Shown piece by piece: positions 53,838-64,000 of a stretch of 64,000 bases of DNA. This DNA comes from Sinohyriopsis cumingii (Eukaryota > Mollusca > Bivalvia > Unionida > Unionidae), in the NCBI GenBank assembly GCA_028554795.2, contig CM068826.1, positions 99,903,846 to 99,967,845 on the forward strand. The letters are read 5' to 3'. Position 1 is the stretch's first letter. Every line of letters starts with the position of its first letter. Under the pieces are notes generated by a model that saw only the letters and a list, made by a program, of their open reading frames with translations, did not search any database and was not told the DNA's origin. The position numbers and the translations under genes were made by a program.

Positions 53838-55129
53838 GTGTGAATGCATGTGACCTCGAGTCAGTCTACAGCTTCTATTTCAAATACATTTTTTTTACCT
53901 AATGATGATACATTTGGAAAACATTCATAACTTTATAAATCCTGCTCTCCCAGGTTAGAAAAGATGTAAACCATGTCTTTTGACTTGTGTTAGCAATAGA
54001 AGAGCTAAAACATCATCTGCTTACTGTGATGAAGTTAGACAAAAGTGGTCTTCTCTCCAGTAAATGGATTTAGCACAATATTCCATCAATTGTCTCTTTC
54101 ACTACACTGTATAGTCTGACTGCCATACTGTCAATATCTTATTGCCATTTCCTCTGTCATCTCCATCAGATTTGCCATTGCAGGTTTCTCGAGCTACAAG
54201 GAAATCAGGAGAAAGAAAAGCTGGCCATGAAAAGACTATAATAAAATGTTGATCCAAATCAGGGAAGAACCAAGAATTTTGAGCTGCCACTTGGTCACAG
54301 AAAAATTATGTAATTGAGTAATAATTGAACTGATCACAAGTTCATTACTGTTTTGAGTTTTTATTTTGAACTTAAGAGATTGTGGAACTCTTTAGTCAGT
54401 TGAGGTATAGTTGCTCTATAGATCAACTGGATGCTTGCCCTTGATTTGAGTTGAAGGCAAAAGTTCAGCGGAACATATAGCACTGTCATCAGAAATGTTC
54501 ACAATGTTCACATATTGAGTCCACTCACACTCTGATACATAATACATAAACTGGTATTGCCTCTTTTCCCCTTTATTGGCATGCTGAGACCAGTACTGCA
54601 GATCTAGACTGGTGTGTTTCCAGGTTTCTCACCACTCATTCATCATTGTAACATAACCCTTCATAATACTTGGGTTCAGTACTGTAATTCGGTGTGGTTG
54701 AAGGTCTCACACAACTCTTTTATCACTTTTCTACAGAGTCAGGAAAAATATTGTCATCAGTACATTGCTTGACCTTAGATTAAAGTACTCATTGCTTTCA
54801 TATTCTTTATATTGATTGTTATTGTTTTCAGATACCCACACCTCCTACCTTTTTTGTACACATTGCAGACAGATGAGTGTCCTGGCTCTGCTGTCTCCGG
54901 TTTGACAAGGTATGAGATCTCAGTGTCCTTGGTTGCCTGTTCAGCAGACCATTATAGAAATGAAACTCATTCCATTGGTGACCAGAACTTCGTCTATTGA
55001 CACAAACAGTCCTAGTACCATTGCAGGTTCAGCCTTGTGTAATAATGATTCATATGGATGAAAGCACAGCCTGCTGATGTAACTACATCCTGCCATCGTT
55101 CAGGAGGCTGAGGGTTTGTGGCCCACTCA
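53838..55129. other. MSH4 intron 4, first part
   Basis: No exon or domain recognised. Short frames only. Confidence 0.35.
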
Positions 55130-55960
55130 GGATCAGCTATTACACATCATTATCATTAGTGGCAGAGGACACTTGATGGAAAGGGCATATTCATTCTGTC
55201 TGGTAAATCCACTCTGATGAATTATTTCAGAAGTAAAGGTGGTACAAAATCTCCATATTTCTGCTACCTGGACTAGGATTTTCTAGGTGGTGTTATCAAC
55301 AACAAATCCACGTTCAAGTTTGTCATATTCCAATCAGACTATTACTAGACTCATTTCCCAAAGGAATCTACTGATACAAATCAAATGGCCTCTTGATTCA
55401 TTAGTATACTGTTGAATCTGTACCTGATGGGATAGACCACTCGTGGATCCATTTGCAACAAGGTGGAATGCAAACATCCCAACCTAAATTTCTAGATCTG
55501 AATGTTTGGGTGACTACAATCTATCTCTTCAACACATCTGATCTCAAAGATCTTGCAAAATCCTCAGGATTGCTCCCCTCAAGTGTAAAAAATCATGGGT
55601 AAATGACTTCAGTGGAAATTCCAGGAAAAATCATGACCTTTCTCACCTGCTCAACAAACCTTAATGGCAGGAGTTTCATCCAAACCCATATCTGTTGAAC
55701 TGACATGCCCCAGGATCATATCAAACAAGCCATCAAGGGGCAAACAGTTGTCAGAACAAGTAGAGAGAATCACTTGAGCAAAGTCAGCCACTGAAAGTGT
55801 ATAAGAGGAAGTAGTTTGCTGACAGCATTATGAGCAAGGACACATTCCTCTGCTTAAAATGTCATCAACCCAAGTAGCAAGTTTTTTCCATCGGCTTTTC
55901 AAAGAGAAGAATTTAGCATCATGATAAAAGGGTATTGTTCCACAGTCTCAAACATGTTGT
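55130..55960 (+). mobile_element. second DIRS-type RNase H relic
   Basis: The plus strand contains WDRPLVDPFATRWNANIPT, parallel to LFATEWNTKF of the relic at 51.7 kb, with a similar upstream stretch and several stops. It is an independent truncated copy of a DIRS-like element. Confidence 0.55.
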
Positions 55961-57328
55961 GTCATCACAGAAGGGATTTGGAGGATACATTTTTTGTCAC
56001 AGGATGGGGTATGTGAAAGTCCCAGCAGCGATGAAACAAGTGCTGTTTATATATAAAAAAAATCGACCCTGATTTGTGATTTCAGCCCTTTTTGACATTT
56101 GTATGCCATTTTTATACCTAACGTTGCTTGGCACTATGTAGCCAAAATTGCACAGATGTGCGGTTAAACCTCATGCATGCATACATCTATACATCCATCC
56201 ACCCATCCAACCATCCATCCATCCACATCCACATCCACATCCATCCATCCATCCATCATACACCTTGTTTCTGCATTAAAGGGACCATCTTTATTAGAGA
56301 TGAGTTACACTTATGTTTTACAGCATAAGAAGAATAAAAATTGTAGTTCTTGATATGTACAAGATCACTAACCAGTCTTAAAATGATGATTGCACTTATA
56401 ATCCCCACTGATGGCATTGATCTAGAAAAATGCAGACATAGATACAAAATATGGATATAAAACAGTTGGCTGTAAAATTAGTATCAGTTAGAATTATAGG
56501 TTACTGCATTTGTATGGGAAAATATGGCATTTTTGTCTACTTAAAATTTTGGAGTCAAATTGTGTTTGAATGCGCATTGCAGCAAGTTTTCCGTTTGATC
56601 TGGAATGAATACGTTTTGGTATTTTTGTCGATTCTACGAAATTTTGTGATTATGGACTGGATTCATCTGTGCCAATTGTACATGAAATAAATCAGATTGA
56701 AGCAGCACGGGAGAAGCATGTTTATGTTGCAAGTGTGTTTGTTGTGTCATTGACTATTTGAAATCATAATATGGGAAAGATATGAAGTGTTTCAATTGCA
56801 ATTATCAAAATTCCGCTATTGAATTTAATGTTTATTTCATTTTGAGTGCAGTAAGGAGGATGTAATTGCACTTGCAATATAGTCGAAATTAAAGTACAAT
56901 TTCGAAAGGTGTAATCAAGCATTGAGGGAGGTATCTATCATTGGGTGCTTCATCATTAGGCAATGCCCACAGATTTACTTGGTAACAAAAGCCTTAACTA
57001 TAGGATAAAGTTAAGGTAAATGACGGGTATCGGGGATTAGTTGTTTAATTAACTTAAATCATTTTTCCACATATACATTGATATAACGTTGTACATAACT
57101 GAAATTTCAGTGGATGAAGTTTCAGAAACTAAGTTTATCTGGATGGAATAAAATCATTTTCATTATAATTAATTGCTTGGAATGCTGATTTTGAAGAAAA
57201 TAAAAGTAACTGTGCTCAAGATTAAATGTAAGGTGATATCAGAGACAAACTAGAGGTTTTTTTAGTCTGACAAAATGATTTTGATGGGGATGCCTTGGAA
57301 ATTTTTAATAATTCTTTTCATATTTCAG
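55961..57328. other. MSH4 intron 4, last part
   Basis: It contains a CATC/CATCCA microsatellite at about 56188-56257. Otherwise non-coding, ending in the acceptor CATATTTCAG at 57319-57328. Confidence 0.5.
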
Positions 57329-57452
57329 ATCCTGTTCCCAAACACAGCATGTGAGGCAGGAAGCACATCAAAACTATTTAAAGTAATAAGTGATGATTTC
57401 CAGAATGTTAGCATTTCCACTGTTCAGAGAAAATACTTCAATGAAACAAGAG
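57329..57452 (+). CDS. MSH4: MSH4, fifth coding exon
   Basis: Acceptor ATATTTCAG before, donor GTAGGG after. The frame ILFPNTACEAGSTSKLFKVI, then FQNVSISTVQRKYFNETRG, follows directly on LHPLE of the preceding exon in phase 0 and matches the MutS II/connector region of MSH4 (NTACxxGxxSKLF; QRKYFNETKG). It ends in phase 1. No further MSH4 exon is found downstream in the window, so the next intron is longer than 6.5 kb. Confidence 0.95.
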
Positions 57453-59097
57453 GTAGGGAATAAAAAATATGCTTGGGGTACAAAAAACGCTTTTTCCTGA
57501 TGCCTTTGGTAGCGGGGAAAAAAACACGTACATAATCTATGTTGGTGTTACAATTTTCCCACATAGTTGCCAAATGTCCCATGAATGGTACTGATATGTT
57601 CCATTTTCTATCTACCCAAGAAGGACTGCATTTTGGACATTTCCAATCAGGATCGGGCTTCTATGCAACTTTAATCTTAATGGTACCCATATTTAACTGT
57701 TCACTTTCATAATGCCCCACTCTGAAATATATTTAGCAAACTAATTATTATTTTGTTGGAGTCCATGTGAATGTCTGCACAGTCATCTCTATGCCTGTAA
57801 AAACGCTAGATTGACTTCATCATTAAAGTTTTTATATTTTTCTTGCGTGCATTCGACTGCTAGCTAAATACAGGTGTGCTTAAGAAAGGGAGTCTCTTGT
57901 TTTTATTGAATAGATTGCTATTGGAAGTTTGGGTTTCCAGTGTCAATTTTTGAGATTGCTAGCACATACTTGGAGAATGGTGTTAGAAGTTTTAGAATTT
58001 TAATGAAACATTTTACTTTTGTTTGTTCTAATCTGGGTTGTTGCGAAAGTAGAATAGATAACAAGCAGTTAGCATAATACATCATATGCAATTAAACACC
58101 TGAAAGTGTTTTTCAAAAGTGTAGCTTGGTGCAAATTTTAAAATACAGTGTTGCCATAATTAAATTGATGTTTCATATGATAAGATTCAGGTTTTCTAAC
58201 TATACAATTTGTCATGTAATGTTCACATGGCAGCATTTAAAGTGTCAGGTAATAACAGTTATATCTGACTTTTTGTGTAATATCTCATGACACCATTCAC
58301 ATATCTAACTTTATTGTAATGCTGAGTTTTTAAAGTTTTGTGATTAATAGAATAAAAAATGGAAATGCATACTTGTAAATGTGTGAAAATTGTTGCTTTA
58401 GACACTATTAGAGTTTGATGAAGGCGCCTTGTGTGGATAGTGCAGAATAATGGATGCTGATATGCACAATTCACCCTAATTTTTATCTGTGTACCAAAAT
58501 AATAAAAAGTTGGTCAGTGGTGCATACTGATTAGTGGTTGTGTAGCCAGAGTTTAGGAAGCAGGTACAAATGTGGACTTGTGCAAAAGAATTTTTTTTTA
58601 AAAATCATTTAATATTGAAATATGTAATGCCATAAAAGTCAAGAAAAAACAATGAAAACAAAATAGATTTTATAATTTGTTACATGTACAAAATAAAAGA
58701 TGCAGACAAAAGATATTTATTTTTATTTTATTTGAAAACAAAATCAAAGTATAGTTTTTCAGATTTGTAATTAATGTTATGCACACCATGGAAATAATCT
58801 TGTAACTGGTACCTCGAAAAACCTATAAAATCTTCAAATTTTAAAATTTCACTTCTAACCCTGTATACTGTAAATAATGCCGACTTGCCAACTCTTAAAA
58901 TTTTGCTGTAAGTCTTACGAAAATTACACTTAAAATAACGACTTATGGCATACTAGCTAAAACTATGGAAAAATGATAGTTGCCAAAAAATCCAGATAAC
59001 TGGTTCATCAGTGTTTTATTTGGATCCGGGTTTCATCTTAGAATTAGTGAAATTAGTCACAGAACCAGACTAACTTTACATCAGCACCCCAGACGCT
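57453..59097. other. MSH4 intron 5, first part
   Basis: AT-rich, non-coding, no repeat ends recognised. Confidence 0.4.
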
Positions 59098-60135
59098 TTA
59101 ACTCTTTACCTTCTGCTAACGCATATATGCGACCATAAAAATAGCGTTGTAACCCCAGAGACGCATATAGAAGCTGCTAATAATAACCTCTCTGTCCCAG
59201 CTGGCTCATACATGCGTTTCCGGCCAAGGGTTGGGAAACCCCAGATACGCATATACACGTTTCATATTAAAGCTTTGTATTGGATGAAATTACAAACATC
59301 CGTTCTCTTTTATAATATTTAGCCAATGAAAATAGTCCTTACATAAAATGTTGAACGTATTCTATTAATAGTTTTACAGCGTATAAGCGGGAAATTCTAT
59401 TGAAAACGAGGTCAATGGTGACAGTAAAACAAAATGTCAACATTCATGTATTCCGACGCTGATTCTGATGGAAGTTTTGAAGGATTTGAAAGTGATGATA
59501 TTGATTTTAACCAGATTCAAGATGAAGGATTGGACATTAGTATAAGTCCTGTTTCGACACCTAACATTTCAGATTTATCTGAAACGCGAGACAATCAAAT
59601 CTGGTCGGAACACGTGAGACCGGTAAATGTGGATGACTGTACAACAGTTTCAGGGCCAGCATCTATTTTAGAAGAAAATGCAAGGGAAATATATTTCTTT
59701 TTACGTGCTTCAGACAGCATCATAATAAATTACCAAATCTGCAATAAAATAGTGGACACATTGGTGTGCAAAATAGTGGTGAGAAAAGTAATCTGATATA
59801 CATTTTAAACACATAACATTGAGATATATTTTTTTTGTTATAAATATGTGAATATAAACATTGATTCATGTGGATTATATGTACTTGTTTGTGGAAATGA
59901 GTGGCACAAAACATTGGTAAGTGTTTAAAATTTTATTTTACATTAAATTACATAGTTTGCATGGGACAAAATTGATACAGAAAATGTAGACAGCATGTAA
60001 ATAACTCAAGAAGTTCTCACTCAGGCAGCTATTATGATGCTCTGGGGTTCAGCCTACAAACTGCTGCTAGAAGGCAGGCTGCTAATCAGGCTTAGTAGCC
60101 AGGGCAGCAAGTACTTGCAGAAGGTAAAGATTTAA
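59098..60135 (+). mobile_element. piggyBac-like remnant bounded by TTAA
   Basis: TTAACTCTTTACCTTCTGC at 59098 is matched by the inverse GCAGAAGGTAAAGATTTAA ending at 60135, with a single mismatch. TTAA is at both outer ends, the target duplication of piggyBac. ACGCATATATGCG follows at the left, as in piggyBac termini. A plus-strand frame at 59434-59796 encodes an acidic N-terminal piece of a piggyBac-type transposase. The catalytic domain has been deleted, so this is a non-autonomous copy of about 1.04 kb. Confidence 0.75.
59434..59796 (+). pseudogene. N-terminal fragment of a piggyBac-like transposase
   Basis: A 120-codon frame, MSTFMYSDADSDGSFEGFES, acidic with SDSD/EGFE-type runs like the start of PGBD-type transposases, and a W residue before the catalytic core would begin. 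The remaining frame after about residue 90 is A/T-rich and probably non-coding read-through. No DDD catalytic residues are present. Confidence 0.5.
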
Positions 60136-63100
60136 ACTGCACCTATTTGTTCATGCGATGCGTCTGCATGATCAAACTGTTGATTATAGAATTTTTTAAA
60201 ATGGCATCCAGAAAGTATTGCATTTTGAAGACGAAAGGGAAAATAAGCTTCTAGAAAAGTGTTAATAATCAACATTGAAGAATAAAAAGGAGCATTCAGA
60301 TACTTGTGAATAAAAGCTGGAAAGGACACAATTACATTTATTGGAAAGGACACAATTATGTTTATATAGCAACAAGCCATTGAGCTGCATAGGGCTTGGA
60401 ACTAGAGTTTGTGCAGCTGTTCTAGTGGTAAATAAAATCTACACGTACTTTACAAACTTTTCAGTTGAACATAATGTTTATCGTCGATGCTTCGATCTTT
60501 TAATTATGTTTTCCAGCTTTACAATAGCAGTTATTGATATTTTGTTACACCTTACTGAAAACTGGTCAATCGTACAGAACAAATCAACTGCCTTACTGAG
60601 ATGGACTCATCAGGGTTGACAGGTCTGATAATGGCACAGAATGTAATGCAGTGTTGGCATCATTAGTGTGATTCATGTTGTAAAAAGTGCAGAATTGTTA
60701 TGAGGCATCTTTTTGAGTTTTTTAACATGTTGGATGAGAAAGGGCAGATAGAGATTGCTTCTTAAATTTAAAAGAACTATTATAAAAGTTATGTAATTCA
60801 ATGCACAAATTTATGACTTCCCATGCTTGTTGCAAGGTATTTCGAGTAGACTTTGCAAATCGTTTACAATGGAATGTAAGACATAGAGACTAGATAAAGT
60901 TTGTGTTGTATATAATGAGTATCTCTAATGGGTAACAATTTAATTTTAAATTTATTAGTTGAATAATGTCTAGCTTTTGCGAGCCTGGACATTATTTAAC
61001 GAGTTTCATAAATTTAATATTAAATCATTACCCATTTGAGATTCTTTTTATCACATAGTTTTATTTCAGTCGAAATTTAGATAGAAGAATTAATAATTTC
61101 ATTCATTCTGACAGACGCTATACCTTTTATTTGCTGTGCTTAAAAAATAGTCCAAATCAGATTGAAATAGTAAAAGTATATTATACAATTTTGCTAACTA
61201 TAAATCAAAGAATAAGCATCCTTCCAAATGAACAGAACATTTTAGAAAATACAAAACATCTCTCAACACAAAATGTCCAGTGCGTGTGATGCCACATTGT
61301 TTGATACGGTGCACAGTACCAGTTTGAGTTGGCCTACACAACACAGTGCCAGTGTTTATGTTGAAATTCGACATCACAACTAAACATTACATTTTTGCAA
61401 TATTTTTGTGAAAATAAGATAGATGCAGAAATAAACATATTTACTGTAATATTTGCAGTATTTGATTTGGAACATTAGTTTGTACAGAAGACATAAACAA
61501 ATTTTTGAGTCAGACTTGCATCACATATTTACCACGTAAATATGCTGTGGTTAGATAAAGTTCTGTCAGTTTTGGAGACTGTTTTTTTTCTACATTTTTC
61601 AGTGAACAAAGGTAAATTTATTTACTTCAGTAAGTTCACATTTAAACCAAGCTTGTATATAAGGTGGATTCCATGCTACAGATATACAGCCCCTCCATCC
61701 CCAACCCCACCCTTGCTATCATCTGAGAAATACCTGTAGTTTTACTTGTTATTGTTCTTGTCTCAGGGGTTTTGCCATTTTTCATGTTATGATATGTTAT
61801 ACATGACATAACAAACCCCTGTGGGGGTAAATTGGCAATATTGAAACAGGTGAGACCATTTTCCCCCAGTTTCCTTTTGCTAGTCGAATAAAAAAAATGT
61901 CAGCCAAAAATATTCAGCGAAAACAAAAAATATCCAGAAGGTGGGATTAAAAAGATTTTCCCATTATTGCAGCCAATCAGTAGAGAGAATACTACACAAT
62001 AATTTCATGGGCTTATTTAGACCAGTCAGAATCACATAAAGTGATAAGCTAACATGTTATAGTATCACAAGTATTTAACTGCACACAGTATAGGCAAAGT
62101 GTACTGACTATGTGATAAATAGCACTTATCAGTATGTTCTCTGTGTGAGTTCTGGTACTAATCCACTTCACATTTAGATATTTTTTTATTTCTTGCTCTA
62201 TCTTCACCATAGACATATTTTGCACTTTGTTTTTGTTTAACTTTGTTGTATGATAAACCTGTTGATGCCATCTTATTTGTCTGCCGTATGGTCAGTTGTA
62301 TTTTCAGTTCAACTAAGTACTCAACTTTGTTTATGAATTATGTCAATATGATATTTGATATTACATGTTGTAATATACACATTACTTCCCTGGGTATGAT
62401 GAGTTTTTATTTTTAGCATCCCCACCATAGTGACTAAGTTCACATGATACTTGACAGATTTTACTTGCATGTGTCATTGTTCTGCTTCTCTATTTAAAGA
62501 TGTCAACACAGTGGGCATATATTTAGGTGTATGGGTTGCAAATTGGCTCATGGCTCTATCCGAATCTGGTACTGATTGTAGCAACACCCCATTCATGGGC
62601 ACTTTGATGCAAGACCTAGACTATTGAAGATAGTAAACACCTGGAGATAACTCTGTCCCAACATGTCATTGTAGTCATTGTATATCCACATCCTTGATTG
62701 TCTGTCACACACAAACTGCTCTGCCAGTTCATTTGTTACATGCATCACAGGAGGCTTTGTAATTACCTCACCATCTCTTATGAATCCAGTGAAGTCCAGA
62801 GAAGACTTAGACTTCTGCACATTAATTGTAAAAGCTTTCTGGCATCTGGCATCTGCCATCTCAGTTTTATCCACTTCCACCTATTCTGTCAATAGCTACT
62901 TTTATTTCCCGCATCCATTGATCTATCAGTCAATAACAACTAGCCACAATTCAAAAACTACCTCACTCAGTCTGGTCAAGTTGCTAATATGCTACATAGC
63001 TTTGATAGGCAGCTTCAGGACCTAAGCATCAACAGGCAATTCTGCACCAATGACACATTAAATTTTGACCTAGCTTTCTACAAGACAAAAGACTCCAGTA

Positions 63101-63490
63101 ATAATTGGCAAATGACAGAATTTGGTACATGTCCTTCTCTCATATAGGAGACAGCTATCCTCCGACTTTCAGCTTTGCAAATAGGCTTGTGAAGCCAATT
63201 TCTTGCATACATTTGGAACATTAGCTTTTATAGTGTCCACCAAAAATAATTAAAATTTGTATATATTACTGTTATGCAGTTTTCGTTCATGTCAGGAACA
63301 CACTAAAACATGCAGAGGTGAACTCGGGTATGCTCATCATCACTAGATTTTAATGTGACTATATGAACAGTTCAGTGCCTCTTTATTGCTATTAAATGGC
63401 AAGTTTTTCTTGAAGATAACTTTGTGGTTTTAAAAAAAAAATCTTGTCAAAAATTAATTCAAGTCCTTTGTTTTGCTCTTACTTAATCTA
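60136..63490. other. MSH4 intron 5, no exon recognised
   Basis: Non-coding as far as I can see. A palindromic block near 60950-61015 (AATTTAATTTTAAATTTATT; GTCCAGGCTCGCAAAAG-like inverse) pairs TAATGTCTAGC with GACATTATTTAAC. A minus-strand frame at 62593-62880 (MEVDKTEMADARCQKAFTIN) lacks a domain that I know. Confidence 0.35.
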
Positions 63491-63586
63491 TTGCTCATTT
63501 GAGCAAACTCTTGCTCATGTGAGAAAACACTTGCTCATTTATGAAAATCTTGCTTATGTTAACAATTTTTGCTCATGTGATTTGAA
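63491..63586. repeat. 20-bp minisatellite
   Basis: Units of about 20 bp start with TTGCTCAT: 63491, 63511, 63531, 63550 (TTGCTTAT) and 63569. They diverge at their 3' halves (GAGCAAACTC, GAGAAAACAC, ATGAAAATC). Confidence 0.8.
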
Positions 63587-64000
63587 TAGAAGCTGATGTT
63601 CATATGATTTCTAATTAATTTACATGTTAAAATGCAAATGAGACTTGCATGAGTTAGATCTCATGCGAGAATCTTGTGTGCCAAAGAGTACTATGCAATT
63701 TGGAGTGTGAAGCCAAAAGATGTGGCAAACATATTGTTTTAGCTTGTGTGATAATGTATGTGCTCCTAATGTATTATGATTAGGTAAGCATCATCAGAAA
63801 AACATAATTTACTCTATAAACTATTTTTCAGTACCTAAATTTCTATCGCTATTAGTAAAGGCCTCAGCTCTGAAACAGTGGCAGTCTCATTGATAAAGTC
63901 TGGAGAACAGTTAAGTTGGAAACATCTGGAAGATTCTGTGGGGAATTAAGCAAAGAGGTTTTTACCATCCTTAAAATATGGATGGTTGATAAGAAACATC
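63587..64000. other. MSH4 intron 5, end of the window
   Basis: Non-coding; no exon matching the next part of MSH4 was found. Confidence 0.4.

Noticed and set aside
62593..62880. Possible exon or transposon gene on the minus strand (95 codons)
   Set aside because: No domain, no supporting splice sites and no neighbouring fragments of the same protein were found.

Overview
This window is nuclear DNA of a metazoan, most likely a mollusc. It has spliced exons, long AT-rich introns, tRNA-derived SINEs of a molluscan type, microsatellites and many DNA transposons and retroelement relics. No prokaryotic gene organisation is seen outside one mobile element. The species cannot be named from the sequence.

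Host gene: five plus-strand exons (4921-4971, 26003-26144, 39798-39970, 53689-53837, 57329-57452) join in phase and encode the start of MSH4, the meiotic MutS homologue. The MSH4 ATPase domain must lie beyond the window. Introns are 12-21 kb and full of repeats.

Central discovery: 6038-22424 is a complete 16.4-kb Maverick/Polinton (adintovirus-like) element inside MSH4 intron 1. It has terminal inverted repeats of about 307 bp that are nearly identical, flanked by the 5-bp direct repeat CAAGT. It sits inside a roughly 2.0-kb TA-flanked DNA transposon (5986-24421), which itself interrupts a satellite of roughly 130-145 bp units. Gene order, left to right: FtsK/HerA-type packaging ATPase (-), zinc-ribbon/phospholipase A2 protein (+, broken), rve integrase (+, one stop), PolB-SF1 helicase-HNH fusion (-, heavily broken), Cys-rich zinc protein (+), HNH homing-type endonuclease (+), a highly structured non-coding segment with 71-bp direct repeats, a helical 139-aa protein (+), two tandem paralogues (-), an Asp-rich protein (-), then a leftward late/virion block: capsid-associated protein with an LTD-type C-terminus, small membrane protein, phage-like fibre, adenain-like cysteine protease, hydrophobic X-like protein, double-jelly-roll major capsid protein, a VI-like minor protein and a coiled-coil protein next to the right repeat.

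The element is dead but young: replication, integration and capsid genes carry stops or frameshifts, while ATPase, protease, fibre, VI-like protein, the HNH endonuclease and several small genes are open. Short perfect hairpins follow several stop codons and AT-rich TATA-like tracts abut start codons, suggesting the element brings its own transcription signals.

The rest of the window is repeats: a degenerate copy of a repeat-borne metazoan gene (1.5-3.7 kb), nested hAT-like elements with target duplications (26.2-29.2 kb), two pogo/Tigger-like elements (37.8-38.9 and 40.5-42.4 kb), DIRS-type retrotransposon relics (44-46, 48-52 and 55-56 kb), an inverted LINE fragment (50.2-50.7 kb), three SINEs, and a piggyBac-like remnant bounded by TTAA (59.1-60.1 kb).
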